Of a DNA stretch of 64,000 bases, positions 8,183 to 18,587 are shown piece after piece. Within the stretch, counting starts at the first letter, position 1. Each line of letters begins with the position of its first letter. The notes below the pieces were generated by a model. It did not search any database. It worked only from the letters and a program-made list of their open reading frames with translations, and was not told where the DNA came from. The translations under genes were made by a program, and so were the position numbers. Source of the DNA: Streptomyces sp. NBC_00376 (GTDB lineage: Bacteria; Actinomycetota; Actinomycetes; Streptomycetales; Streptomycetaceae); NCBI RefSeq assembly GCF_036077095.1, contig NZ_CP107960.1, positions 1,984,001-2,048,000 of the forward strand, given 5' to 3'.

Positions 8183-9474
8183 CCGACGCCCTCTCGATCA
8201 CCCGGGTACCCGTGGTTCGGTGGCATGGCACCGGGGGCGCCGTACACCGGCCGGCCCTGCGCCTGCTGGTCGTACCCCTGCGTCCGGACCTGCTGGTACG
8301 CCTGTGTCATCTGCTGGTACGCCGGCGTCGGAAGCTGCTGGAACGCCTGCGTCGGCTGCTGGTCCGGGGACGGCTGGTCCGGTGCCCCGTACGAGGCGTA
8401 GGGCTCGGGGTACGGCTGGAATCCGGGGTCCTCGTAGGCGGGCGGCGCCTGGAACTCCGGGGCGGAGAGCGGGTCGCCCTGCACACCGCGGCGGTGCCGG
8501 CCCCGGTGGAGGTGGGGGGCGATGGAGCCCGCGCCGGACGGCGGCTCGGCCAGCTCGGCCATCACATGGGTGAAGTCGCGGGTGGAGAGCCAGAACTTGT
8601 ACATGATGATCAGCTCGAAGATCCCCAGCAGGACCGCGGAGATCACCGTGGTCAGGAGGATCTGGCCGATCAGCGGTCCCACGATGAAGACGAACATCTG
8701 GAACTCGATGCCGCTGATGAGGTGCGGCCTGATCCGGCTGCGCAGCAGCGCCTGCCGCACCCGCAGGTACCAGGGGAAGCGGTGCCGGAACTGGGCGTGC
8801 AGGTCGACGACGTGTCCGGCGCCGCCCGCCTGTTCCTTGAGCAGCTCCGCCTCGGACTCGGGGTTCTCCCGCAGCAGGTCCTCCATGAACCGGATCTGCT
8901 GCGCCTCGGGCTCCACCGGGCCATCGGCGGCGGCGGCCGCGCGTTCGGCCTCCTGGCGTTCCCGGGTGACCTTCTCGATCTTTGTCCGCATCGACATGCG
9001 CATCTTGTAGATCTGGAGCGCGTCGACATACCGGAGCATGTCGAGGAAGACGACCATCAGCGCGGCGAGCAGAAACCTTTCATCACCGTTGCGCAGGTAC
9101 TGCCCGCCCATCAGGGCGAGGGCACAGAAGAGCACCCTGATGCGGTCGAAGACGTAGTCGAGCCAGCCGCCGAAGACGGTTCCGTTGCCCTTGAGCCTCG
9201 CGAGCTTTCCGTCGATGCAGTCGAGGATGAAGCTCAGGTGATAGAGCGCCGCACCGATGATCAGGGACTGCATGTCGCCCTTGAGGAAGAACCCGGCGGA
9301 ACCGAGTCCGACGAACAGCGCCGCCCACGTCACACGGTTCGGCGTGATGAAGTTGAACCGCGCCATCACGATGAGCATCCGCGTGGCCACGGGATCGACC
9401 AGGATCACCGTCCACCAGGCGTCACGCTTCTTGCAGGTGAGCTTCTGGACGGCACGCAAGGACAGCTTGGCCAT
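8179..9474 (-). CDS. CDP-alcohol phosphatidyltransferase family membrane protein
   Basis: 431 residues with several membrane spans and the complete signature D-x2-D-G-x2-A-R-x8-G-x3-D-x3-D (DCIDGKLAR, then GGWLDYVFD) near residues 85-110. This is the catalytic motif of enzymes that move a phospho-alcohol or phospho-sugar from a CDP donor to an acceptor. A charged cytoplasmic insert (about 165-215) separates the catalytic part from a later pair of spans. The last 110 residues are a Gln/Pro/Tyr-rich disordered tail (units like QAFQQLP, AYQQMTQ, AYQQVRT). It is the first gene of the synthesis run and overlaps the TagF-type fusion by 4 nt. The likely product is a phosphodiester-linked lipid or polymer primer; the substrate is unknown. 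Confidence 0.85.
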   Translation of the reverse strand: MAKLSLRAVQKLTCKKRDAWWTVILVDPVATRMLIVMARFNFITPNRVTWAALFVGLGSAGFFLKGDMQSLIIGAALYHLSFILDCIDGKLARLKGNGTVFGGWLDYVFDRIRVLFCALALMGGQYLRNGDERFLLAALMVVFLDMLRYVDALQIYKMRMSMRTKIEKVTRERQEAERAAAAADGPVEPEAQQIRFMEDLLRENPESEAELLKEQAGGAGHVVDLHAQFRHRFPWYLRVRQALLRSRIRPHLISGIEFQMFVFIVGPLIGQILLTTVISAVLLGIFELIIMYKFWLSTRDFTHVMAELAEPPSGAGSIAPHLHRGRHRRGVQGDPLSAPEFQAPPAYEDPGFQPYPEPYASYGAPDQPSPDQQPTQAFQQLPTPAYQQMTQAYQQVRTQGYDQQAQGRPVYGAPGAMPPNHGYPGDREGVG

Positions 9475-9590
9475 AACCCCTCAGTCACGAGAACGAAAGC
9501 GGCAGGCCCCCGTCGATCCATACACGGTCAGGGGACATCCGGATGTTCACGAGACTCCCCCGAATCCTTCACATGAAAGATTCACAGACT

Positions 9591-9619
9591 TTATCAAGAA
9601 CTTAACAGGTTTCAGCCAA
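9591..9619 (-). promoter_or_regulatory. Candidate promoter of the surface-glycan gene run
   Basis: On the minus strand TTGGCT (9619-9614) is followed by a 17-nt spacer and TGATAA (9596-9591), a reasonable sigma-70-type arrangement about 115 nt before the CDP-alcohol transferase start. The 182-nt intergenic stretch is clearly richer in A/T than its surroundings. A weak hairpin (GATGGC / GCCATC, about 9623-9650) with a T-run lies just upstream and might terminate the propeller genes. Confidence 0.4.
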
Positions 9620-9656
9620 CCAGATGGCAAAAAAGATCATCAGAGCCATCAAACCG

Positions 9657-11186
9657 TCACACTGTGTGCCAGATATCGAAGTCGAACCCGTCGGACGGTG
9701 ACTCTCGGTGAGAGAGCCTCAGTTGCGATCCAGCCACGAGGGTCGCCAAGGTAACAACCCCAGCGCGATCCCGGACAACTGCGGGCATCACAGCGGAATC
9801 CGCAGGAAGTGCGTTCCACCACACGCCCGCATCCGCCCGGCCCTCGGCGTGCACCCCCACCGCGCAGCTGCCTCCGGGGCCGGACCGGACCAGCAGGGAG
9901 TACGACCAGCCGTCCGCCTCGACGCCCCGGACACCGGTGACCGGTCCCGCACCTTCGTCGGCGCCGCCGAGCGGCACCGGTCCCGTCGCGCCCGGCCACC
10001 AGACACAGGGCTCGTTGGTCCTCGCGTCACGGAAGAGCACCGTCCCCGGCTCGGGCCCGGCCGCCAGGGATCCCGGACGGGGCGAGAACGGCACCGACCG
10101 GTCCTCGGTCCACGCGCCGTCGGGCCCCGAGCGGTACCAGCGCAGCACGGCGGCGGAGTCCCTGGCCCGCGCGAAGAGTTCGACCCCTCCCCCGGCCGTG
10201 GTCACGGTGACGAGCTCGTCGGCGACGCGGACGCCGCTCAGATGCTGCCAGGGGGTCCAGACGCCGTCGGCCCCCTGGTGCCGGTAGCTCACGCTGTGCC
10301 CGAAGTTGCGTACGAAGACGAAGAGGCCGCCCGCGCCGTCGAACGCGGCCGCCGGGAAGCCGACCTCCCGGCTGCGGTGCCGGTGGCCGGGGTTCGGGCT
10401 GCCCAGGGAGTGCCACGGGGTGAGCGGGTGCCCGGTACGGTACTGGGTGGCCCGCACCACCGCGACGTCCTCGCCGCCGCCCTTGAGCGGGGTCCGGCGC
10501 AGCGCGAAGAGGTGCGGGAAGCCGTGCGCGTCCCGGACCACCCGAAGGCCGGGCATCAGCCGCGGGCCGGGAAGGAGTTCCGGCCCCTGCCAGGCCGCCC
10601 CCCCGGGCTCGCGCTGCGTCCATCGCACGACGCCCGCCGCGGAGGGCAGGAAGGCGGAGAGCCTGCCGTCGAATCCCTCGGTCAGCCAGTGCGCCGGGTG
10701 CGGATAGCGCGGCTGCGGAGCGGTACCGGGCTGCCCGTCCGCACCGGCGCGGTGACAGTCGACGAAGACCGGGACGCCCGATTCCAGCTGGTGTTCGCGG
10801 GCCGCGGCCAGCGCGGCGAGCGCCGAGTCGGCGTTCTCGGCCGGCTCGTCGTGCAAGGGGACGTCGCGTTCCTGGTCGTACGACACGTGCACCGGATCGG
10901 GGTCCGCCAGGCGCACCCGCTGCGGGCGCAGTGCGCGCAACTCCCGCAGCAGCGCGTCGCCGCCGTCCTGCGTACCGACGGTGCGCGGGGAGCCCGCGAC
11001 CTTGCACCCGCGCCGTTCGGCGTCCGCGAGCGCCCGGTCCAGTGCCGCCCGCCCGTCCTTGCCGTCCTCCTCGACGCAGAGCACGCTGAGCTCCGCGCCG
11101 GCGCCCTCCGCCGCGACGAGCGCCACCGCCTCGCGATGGCGTGCGGCGATGATCGTCACCCGCCGGGCCGGGCCCGTGGCGCTCAT
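9657..11186 (-). CDS. PIG-L-like (degenerate) N-terminal domain plus beta-propeller-like protein
   Basis: 509 residues from ATG 11186, which overlaps the preceding stop by 4 nt. Residues 1-150 align by eye with PIG-L-family deacetylases, including the late DPDPVHVSYD strand that leads to the second metal site and a VFVDCH segment. The family's essential HPDD(E) metal motif after the first strand is replaced by AARHREA, so deacetylase activity is doubtful. Residues 170-509 are repeated Trp/Gly-rich strands (WTPWQHLSG, VRWTQREPGG) typical of sialidase-like or lectin-like beta-propellers, and they are paralogous to the neighbouring gene. No signal peptide is seen. A surface-glycan-binding role is an inference from context. 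Confidence 0.65.
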   Translation of the reverse strand: MSATGPARRVTIIAARHREAVALVAAEGAGAELSVLCVEEDGKDGRAALDRALADAERRGCKVAGSPRTVGTQDGGDALLRELRALRPQRVRLADPDPVHVSYDQERDVPLHDEPAENADSALAALAAAREHQLESGVPVFVDCHRAGADGQPGTAPQPRYPHPAHWLTEGFDGRLSAFLPSAAGVVRWTQREPGGAAWQGPELLPGPRLMPGLRVVRDAHGFPHLFALRRTPLKGGGEDVAVVRATQYRTGHPLTPWHSLGSPNPGHRHRSREVGFPAAAFDGAGGLFVFVRNFGHSVSYRHQGADGVWTPWQHLSGVRVADELVTVTTAGGGVELFARARDSAAVLRWYRSGPDGAWTEDRSVPFSPRPGSLAAGPEPGTVLFRDARTNEPCVWWPGATGPVPLGGADEGAGPVTGVRGVEADGWSYSLLVRSGPGGSCAVGVHAEGRADAGVWWNALPADSAVMPAVVRDRAGVVTLATLVAGSQLRLSHRESPSDGFDFDIWHTV

Positions 11187-12289
11187 ACCCGGCTCCAGTC
11201 TCCGAGGGTCAGCCCCTGGCCGTCCTCCTGGCGTGCGACGGCCAGTGAACCGTCGGTGCCGAGAGCCGCGACGACCGCCCTTCCGTAGCCGTCGGCCGCC
11301 AGTGCCGGGTCTCCGGTGCAGCTCATTCCGGTGCCGGTCCACCAGAAGCCGGACTGCTCGCCCTCGGTCGCGCAGACCCCGAGGTTGACCGTCCCGTCGG
11401 CCCCGCGGACCGCGAGTACCGTGCAGTCGAAGCCGTCCACCGTCGTCCGGACCGCGGCGATGCGGCCGTCCCCGGGGTTGCCCCCCAGCGGTACGGGCCA
11501 GCTGCCCGCCCGGACCGCGACCACACCCCCGCCCCGCGCGTCGGTCAGGTAGTACGTCAGCCGGCCCGGGGCGGTCTCCAGCGCGGTCACCGATCCGGGC
11601 AGCGGAGGCACGGCCGCGTCGTAGCCGCGCACGAAGGCGCCGCCCGGCTCCGGCTGCCGGAGCTGGAGGGCCGCGGTACGGGTGGGGACGAGGACCTCCA
11701 CCAGGCCGGACGAGGTCGCCGCGGGCGCCGGGCCGTCGGTGGCGCCGGACACCTGGAGCTGGGTCCAGGCCTCCCAGCGGCCGCGCTTGTCCTCGCGGCG
11801 CAGGGCGACTCCGCCCGGTCCGGTCGGGACACAGACGTGCAGCGCGCCGTCGCCGGTGACCGCGGCGGCCGGGACGCCCGTCTCGACCGCCTTGTCGATC
11901 TCCTTGAACGGATTGCCCAGCGAGCGCCACTGCGTCATAGGGCGGGCCGTCTGGTACTGCGTGGCGTACATGATGTCCACGTTCGTCCAGCCGTCGGCCC
12001 GGGGCCGGACCCGGCGCCCCAGCAGATGGGCGTAACGATTCTGCCCCTGCACCACGGTGAGCCGTTCGATGTCCTTCGCGGGCAGGACGTCCGGTCCCGT
12101 CCACCGCCGGCCGCCGGGGGCGGACTCGGTCCAGCGCAGCACGGCGCCCTCGACGTGGACGTACGCGGTCAGTCTGCCGTCATGTCCGGTCAGCAGCCAG
12201 GGGCCGCCGAGGGCTCGGTCGAGCTGTGCGGAAGCCTCCGCCACCGACTCGTTCCGCTGCTTCGCTTCACGTGGGGAGGCGCTGCGCAT
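11183..12289 (-). CDS. Beta-propeller-like hypothetical protein
   Basis: 368 residues with no recognised catalytic motif. It is composed of repeated strands such as VLRWTESAPGGRRWTGPDVL and MYATQYQTARPMTQWRSLG. These match, segment by segment, the C-terminal half of the gene it overlaps by 4 nt (VVRWTQREPGGAAWQGPELL; RATQYRTGHPLTPWHSLG), so the pair arose by tandem duplication. The start at ATG 12289 has only a distant GGGAGGG upstream. TATGAT at 12355-12350 on the minus strand is a plausible -10. The gene sits between galE and the glycan synthesis genes. A carbohydrate-recognition role is likely but unproven. Confidence 0.65.
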   Translation of the reverse strand: MRSASPREAKQRNESVAEASAQLDRALGGPWLLTGHDGRLTAYVHVEGAVLRWTESAPGGRRWTGPDVLPAKDIERLTVVQGQNRYAHLLGRRVRPRADGWTNVDIMYATQYQTARPMTQWRSLGNPFKEIDKAVETGVPAAAVTGDGALHVCVPTGPGGVALRREDKRGRWEAWTQLQVSGATDGPAPAATSSGLVEVLVPTRTAALQLRQPEPGGAFVRGYDAAVPPLPGSVTALETAPGRLTYYLTDARGGGVVAVRAGSWPVPLGGNPGDGRIAAVRTTVDGFDCTVLAVRGADGTVNLGVCATEGEQSGFWWTGTGMSCTGDPALAADGYGRAVVAALGTDGSLAVARQEDGQGLTLGDWSRV

Positions 12290-12372
12290 CGCTGTTCGTC
12301 ACCCTCCCTGTGAGCAGGCCCGTGCAGGTCACGGGTGCTGGATCGAGACATCATAAACAAGCCATGGCATGC

Positions 12373-13383
12373 TCAGGTCGAGCTGGTGGCGGTGGCGGTC
12401 CGACGCGCACCGGGGTGCCTCAGGCACCAGCCCTCCCACGCGGAGGCGACCATCTCGCGGGCGTCGTGCCGGGCGGACCAGCCCAGTTCGGTACGAATCC
12501 GGTCTGCCGAGGCGACCACCCTGGCCGGGTCGCCCGCCCTGCGCGGCGCCGAGACCGGGGCCGCCTCGGCCCCGTACCCCGTCACGTCACCGATCAGTTC
12601 GATCATCTCGCGCACCGAGACGCCCTCGCCGCGGCCGATGTTGACGGTCAGGTCGGTGCCCGGCTCCCTGTCGAGGAGGGCCCGCGCGGCGGCGAGGTGG
12701 GCCGAGGCGATGTCGTCGACGTGGATGAAGTCGCGTACGCAGGTGCCGTCCGCGGTGTCGTAGTCGTCGCCGAAGACCACCGGGGCCTCGCCGCGCGTCA
12801 GCTTCTCGAAGACCATGGGCACCAGGTTGTAGACGCCCGTGTCGGCGAGGGCGGGGGTGGCCGCGCCCGCCACGTTGAAGTACCGCATCGAGGCGGTGGC
12901 GATGCCGTGCGCCTTTCCGGCCGCGCGCACCATCCACTCGCCCGCCAGCTTGGTCTCGCCGTAGGGGTTGATCGGGGCGCACGGGGTCGTCTCCGTGACG
13001 AGTCGCACATCGGGCATGCCGTAGACGGCCGCCGACGACGAGAAGAGGAACGCCCGCACCTCGCTGTCGGCCGCGGCCTCCAGCAGGGTCTGCAGTCCCT
13101 GCACGTTCTCCCGGTAGTAGAACAGCGGGCGCTCGACGGACTCCGCCACCTGCTTCTTCGCGGCGAGGTGCACCACCCCGCGCACCCGCAGCTCCGCCAG
13201 GGTGCTCCGCAGCAAGTCCGCGTCGAGCGTCGAGCCCTTGATGAACGGTACGTCGGCGGGCAGACGCGAGCGGTCGCCCGTCGAGAGGTCGTCGTACACG
13301 GCGACCCGCTCACCGGCCTCGCTCATGGCACGGACGACATGCGCCCCGATGAAACCGGCCCCACCCGTGATCAACCAAGTCAT
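12373..13383 (-). CDS. galE: UDP-glucose 4-epimerase
   Basis: 336 residues. An extended SDR with the Rossmann motif GGAGFIGAHVV at residue 7, the FSSSAAVYG segment carrying the catalytic Ser, and the catalytic NPYGETK (Y-x3-K). RYFNVAGA and VRDFIHVDDIA are GalE landmarks. It interconverts UDP-glucose and UDP-galactose (or the GlcNAc/GalNAc pair), supplying sugar donors in the cytoplasm. The start at ATG 13383 is preferred to the longer frame because TACTAT lies exactly 6 nt upstream on the minus strand and there is no Shine-Dalgarno, which suggests a leaderless mRNA. It lies directly upstream of the propeller and glycan genes, so a dedicated role in precursor supply is likely. Confidence 0.9.
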   Translation of the reverse strand: MTWLITGGAGFIGAHVVRAMSEAGERVAVYDDLSTGDRSRLPADVPFIKGSTLDADLLRSTLAELRVRGVVHLAAKKQVAESVERPLFYYRENVQGLQTLLEAAADSEVRAFLFSSSAAVYGMPDVRLVTETTPCAPINPYGETKLAGEWMVRAAGKAHGIATASMRYFNVAGAATPALADTGVYNLVPMVFEKLTRGEAPVVFGDDYDTADGTCVRDFIHVDDIASAHLAAARALLDREPGTDLTVNIGRGEGVSVREMIELIGDVTGYGAEAAPVSAPRRAGDPARVVASADRIRTELGWSARHDAREMVASAWEGWCLRHPGARRTATATSST

Positions 13384-13389
13384 GAACGA

Positions 13390-13395
13390 ATAGTA
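13390..13395 (-). promoter_or_regulatory. -10 element of leaderless galE promoter (candidate)
   Basis: TACTAT on the minus strand is separated by 6 nt from the galE ATG. This is the TAnnnT plus 6-7 nt spacing typical of actinobacterial leaderless transcripts. The divergent LCP gene has its own candidate -10, TATAGT, at 13458-13463 on the plus strand. Confidence 0.5.
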
Positions 13396-13564
13396 ATTCG
13401 GGCTGCTCAGATCATGATTCCGGGGCCCAAAACACCCATTCGCACGATCCTCTGTTCTATAGTGCACGCTCAGTCATGCACGCACGGACCGGCCACACCC
13501 CCCACCCGAGTCCCACGCACTCCACAGCCCACCCCGGGCCACGAGATTTGAGGACTCGACCACG

Positions 13565-14671
13565 ATGAGCCACGACGCCATGTCCCAGGGCACGCGCGAA
13601 GGCCGTTCGGCGTCACATGGCGGCGGGCGGAAGCGCGGGGAAAGCCCTCGCAAGCGCCGCCGCGGCCTCAAGATCACCCTCGGTGTCCTGCTCGTCCTGC
13701 TGCTCGCGGGCGGCGGCACCGCCTACTGGCTCTACAGCCGCCTCGACGGAAACATCCAGGGCGTGGACATCGACGAGGCGCTCGGTGAGGACCGCCCCGA
13801 GAAGCTGCCGACCAGCGGCCAGAACCTGCTGGTGCTGGGCTCCGACTCACGGGCCGGTGCCGAGAACAAGGAACTGGGCGGCGGCGGTGACGTCAGCGGC
13901 GCCCGGTCCGACACCGCGATGGTGGTCCACATCCCCGAGGGCCGCTCCAAGGCGGTCGCGGTGTCCATACCCCGCGACACCCTGGTGACCCGGCCCGAGT
14001 GCACCAAGGCGGACGGCTCGACGGTGCCGTCGGCGAACCGTGTGATGTTCAACTCCGTCTACTCGCAGGTCGGTCCGGCCTGCGTGGTCAAGACCGTCGA
14101 GAAGATGTCCGAGGTCCGGATCGACCACTACCTGGAGATCAACTTCGCCGGGTTCAAGGATCTGGTGGACGCCATCGGGGGCGTCACGGTCGATGTCCCG
14201 CAGGACATCCACGACAAGTCGTCCGGCCTCGACCTCACCAAGGGCTCGCACAAGCTCGACGGCACCGAGTCCCTCGCCTACGTCCGTACCCGCCACGGCA
14301 TCGGGGACGGCAGCGACCTCGGACGGATCGGGCTCCAGCAGCAGTTCCTGCTCGCCCTGCTGAGCGAGGTCAAGTCGCAGGACCTGCTGGGCAGTCCGAC
14401 CAAGTCCTACAAGATCGCCAGCTCGGCCACCAAGTCGCTGACCACCGACGAGGAGCTCGCCTCGCTCAAGTCCCTCGCGGAGTTCGGCCGGTCGATGAAC
14501 GGCGTGGACCCGGGCACCATGGAAACGATCATGCTTCCGGTGGCGTACGACAAGCAGGACCGCAACCGCGTGGTGGCGGCCCAGCCGCAGGCCGACGACC
14601 TCTGGAAGGCCATCCGCAAGGACGCCACGATCCCGGAGTCCGCGAAGAAGTCCCCCGCCACCGGCGGCTGA
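13565..14671 (+). CDS. LytR-CpsA-Psr (LCP) family wall-polymer ligase
   Basis: 368 residues. A short Arg/Lys-rich cytoplasmic N-terminus is followed by one membrane span near residues 36-57 and an extracellular LCP domain. LCP landmarks are LLVLGSDSRAG, RSDTAMVVHI, SIPRDTLV and the arginine-containing loop RTRHGIGDGSDLGRIGLQQQ, which bind the polyprenyl pyrophosphate. LCP enzymes transfer undecaprenyl-linked glycopolymers onto peptidoglycan, or onto arabinogalactan in relatives. Here it is divergent from galE and next to genes for a phosphate-containing glycan, so it is a natural candidate for the attachment step. The start at ATG 13565 has GAGGA about 10 nt upstream. Confidence 0.9.
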   Translation: MSHDAMSQGTREGRSASHGGGRKRGESPRKRRRGLKITLGVLLVLLLAGGGTAYWLYSRLDGNIQGVDIDEALGEDRPEKLPTSGQNLLVLGSDSRAGAENKELGGGGDVSGARSDTAMVVHIPEGRSKAVAVSIPRDTLVTRPECTKADGSTVPSANRVMFNSVYSQVGPACVVKTVEKMSEVRIDHYLEINFAGFKDLVDAIGGVTVDVPQDIHDKSSGLDLTKGSHKLDGTESLAYVRTRHGIGDGSDLGRIGLQQQFLLALLSEVKSQDLLGSPTKSYKIASSATKSLTTDEELASLKSLAEFGRSMNGVDPGTMETIMLPVAYDKQDRNRVVAAQPQADDLWKAIRKDATIPESAKKSPATGG

Positions 14672-14681
14672 CGGCGAGTAC

Positions 14682-14714
14682 GGCCGGTGCCTGACACTCC
14701 GTCGCGCACCGGCC
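14682..14714. terminator. Hairpin between convergent LCP and permease genes
   Basis: GGCCGGTGC (14682-14690) pairs with GCACCGGCC (14706-14714) across a 15-nt loop and is followed by TTCT on the plus strand. It lies 10 nt after the LCP stop codon and can serve both converging genes. Confidence 0.6.
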
Positions 14715-14732
14715 TTCTGCCACGGCCTCGCG

Positions 14733-16244
<1,512 letters not shown>

Positions 16245-16396
16245 CGGCGTACCTCCACGCACTCGTCGTGTACGCCATGATTGGGACCGCACCCGCGGCC
16301 CAGCGCGCCGGAACGGGCGATTTCACGCGAATGGGCCGGACGGACCACCCGTACAGGGTGACCCGACCGGCCCATCGGTCGTATCGGTGTCCGCCA

Positions 16397-16414
16397 GGTC
16401 CTGACGACAGGACC
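16397..16414 (-). terminator. Short hairpin after dxs
   Basis: GGTCCTG and CAGGACC (7 bp) flank an ACGA tetraloop 6 nt past the dxs stop on the minus strand. It is short for a Streptomyces terminator. The remaining 150 nt up to the permease start hold no other clear element. Confidence 0.4.
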
Positions 16415-16419
16415 AGGCG

Positions 16420-18348
16420 TCAGTCGCGGGCGGGTTCGATCACGGAACGGCTGTCGGCAGCGCTCTCGAAGCGGCCGTCCAGCTTGGCCACGAGGCCGGT
16501 GACCTGGCGGGCGATGTCCGGCGCGGTCAGCCCGATCTCGGCCATGACCTCCTTGCGGGAGGCGTGGTCGAGGAAGCGCGGCGGGATGCCGAAGTCACGC
16601 AGCGGTACGTCGACCCCGGCGTCGCGCAGCGCCTGGGCGACGGCGGAGCCGACGCCGCCGGCCCGGCTGTTGTCCTCGACGGTGACGACGACCCGGTGCT
16701 GTTCGGCGAGCGGTGCCATGGCCTCGTCGACCGGCTTGACCCAGCGCGGGTCGACGACGGTCGTCGAGATGCCCTGGGCCTCCAGCAGATCGGCGATCTC
16801 CAGGCACATCGGGGCGAGCGCGCCGACGGAGACCAGCAGGACGTCCGGACGGGTGGTGCCGGGCTCGCGCAGCACATCCATGCCGCCGACCCTGCCGACG
16901 GCCTTGACCGCCGGGCCGACCGCGCCCTTGGAGAAGCGGACCACCGTCGGTGCGTCGTCGACCTCCACGGCCTCGCGCAGCTGGGCGCGGACCTGGTCGG
17001 CGTCGCGCGGGGCGGCGATCCGGAGCGTGGGCACGCACTGGAGGATCGACATGTCCCACATGCCGTTGTGCGAGGCGCCGTCGGTGCCGGTGACACCGGC
17101 CCGGTCCAGGACGAAGGTCACACCGCACTTGTGCAGCGCGACGTCCATCAGGACCTGGTCGAAGGCGCGGTTGAGGAAGGTGGCGTACACCGCGAAGACG
17201 GGGTGCAGTCCGCCGGTGGCGAGGCCGGCCGCGGAGACCGCGCCGTGCTGCTCGGCGATGCCGACGTCGTAGATCCGGTCCGGGAACGCCTTCTCGAACT
17301 TGGTCAGGCCGACCGGCTGGAGCATGGCCGCGGTGATCGCGACGATGTCCTCGCGCTCCTTGCCGAGCTTGACCATCTCCTCGCCGAACACGGAGGTCCA
17401 GTCGAGTCCGGAGGTGGCGACCGGGAGGCCGGTGTCGGGGTGGATCTTGCCGACGGCGTGGAAACGATCCGCCTCGTCGAGCAGGGCGGGGGTGTAGCCG
17501 CGGCCCTTCTCGGTGAGGCAGTGCACGATGACGGGTCCGCCGAAGCGCTTGGCGCGCTGGAGCGCGGACTCCAGGGCCTCGATGTCGTGGCCGTCGATCG
17601 GGCCGACGTACTTCAGACCGAGGTCCTCGAACATGCCCTGCGGGGCGATGAAGTCCTTCAGCCCCTTCTTGGCGCCGTGCAGCGTCTCGTACAGCGGCTT
17701 CCCGACGACGGGGGTCCGCTCCAGGAGGTCCTTGCCGCGGGCCAGGAACCGCTCGTAGCCGTCGGTGGTCCGCAGCGTCGCGAGGTGGTTGGCGAGGCCG
17801 CCGATGGTCGGCGCGTAGGAGCGCTCGTTGTCGTTGACGACGATGACGAGCGGGCGGTCCTTGGCGGCCGCGATGTTGTTCAGCGCCTCCCAGGCCATGC
17901 CGCCGGTGAGCGCGCCGTCACCGATGACCGCGACGACGTGGTCGTCCTTCTTGAGGACCTCGTTGGCCTTGGCGAGGCCGTCGGCCCAGCCGAGGACCGT
18001 GGAGGCGTGCGAGTTCTCGATGACGTCGTGCTCGGACTCGGCCTGCGAGGGGTAGCCGGACAGGCCGCCCTTCATCTTGAGCCTGGAGAAGTCCTGGCGG
18101 CCGGTGAGCAGCTTGTGCACGTAGCTCTGATGGCCGGTGTCCCAGAGGACCTTGTCCTTCGGTGAATCGAAGACCCGGTGCAGGGCGATGGTCAGCTCGA
18201 CCACACCCAGGTTGGGGCCGAGGTGGCCACCGGTCTTCGATACGGCGTCGACCAGGAAGGTCCGGATCTCTTCGGCGAGCTGGTCCAGCTGCTCGGGAGT
18301 GAGCCGGTCCAGGTCACGCGGTCCACCGATGCGGGTCAGCAGAGCCAC
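16420..18348 (-). CDS. dxs: 1-deoxy-D-xylulose-5-phosphate synthase
   Basis: 642 residues from GTG 18348, with AAGGAGG 5 nt upstream; the longer open frame is upstream noise. It condenses pyruvate and glyceraldehyde-3-phosphate with thiamine diphosphate, the first step of the MEP isoprenoid pathway in the cytoplasm. The TPP motif [16 protein letters not shown] is near residue 150. Further landmarks are [14 protein letters not shown] with the conserved His at the N-terminus, YVGPIDGHD, the pyrimidine-domain GIAEQHG, and [13 protein letters not shown] in the C-terminal domain. Length and motif order are standard. Isoprenoid supply also covers the polyprenyl carrier used by wall-glycan assembly. 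Confidence 0.97.
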   Translation of the reverse strand: MALLTRIGGPRDLDRLTPEQLDQLAEEIRTFLVDAVSKTGGHLGPNLGVVELTIALHRVFDSPKDKVLWDTGHQSYVHKLLTGRQDFSRLKMKGGLSGYPSQAESEHDVIENSHASTVLGWADGLAKANEVLKKDDHVVAVIGDGALTGGMAWEALNNIAAAKDRPLVIVVNDNERSYAPTIGGLANHLATLRTTDGYERFLARGKDLLERTPVVGKPLYETLHGAKKGLKDFIAPQGMFEDLGLKYVGPIDGHDIEALESALQRAKRFGGPVIVHCLTEKGRGYTPALLDEADRFHAVGKIHPDTGLPVATSGLDWTSVFGEEMVKLGKEREDIVAITAAMLQPVGLTKFEKAFPDRIYDVGIAEQHGAVSAAGLATGGLHPVFAVYATFLNRAFDQVLMDVALHKCGVTFVLDRAGVTGTDGASHNGMWDMSILQCVPTLRIAAPRDADQVRAQLREAVEVDDAPTVVRFSKGAVGPAVKAVGRVGGMDVLREPGTTRPDVLLVSVGALAPMCLEIADLLEAQGISTTVVDPRWVKPVDEAMAPLAEQHRVVVTVEDNSRAGGVGSAVAQALRDAGVDVPLRDFGIPPRFLDHASRKEVMAEIGLTAPDIARQVTGLVAKLDGRFESAADSRSVIEPARD

Positions 18349-18468
18349 CCGTGCCTCCTTGCGTATTGAGCTGGTCGAGCATGCCGATCCGATGAGTCTA
18401 ATGTTCCGTCCGCCCGCGTGGGCATCGGGCATGGAGAGTGCTGTCACACCCCGCGTACCCGCACCCGG

Positions 18469-18503
18469 CAGTGCCCGGCTCCCTGTCGGGGTGCCGGGCA
18501 CTG
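18469..18503 (-). terminator. Terminator hairpin of the xylFGH operon
   Basis: CAGTGCCCGG and CCGGGCACTG form a perfect 10-bp stem with a 15-nt loop, about 85 nt beyond the xylH stop in the direction of transcription and before dxs begins. The 239-nt interval also contains repeated short AAGGCC/CGCGCG runs of no clear function. Confidence 0.6.
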
Positions 18504-18587
18504 AACGGTGCGGATGTGATATTTCAGGGCTGCTCGTAAGGCCTTTACGCGCGCCGCAAGGCCTGCTGCGCGCGGCCCACGGTCTTC

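Noticed and set aside
9657..12104. 815-residue reading joining both propeller genes
   Set aside because: The upstream part is the shadow frame of the 11183-12289 gene. A 4-nt ATGA overlap marks the true start at 11186.
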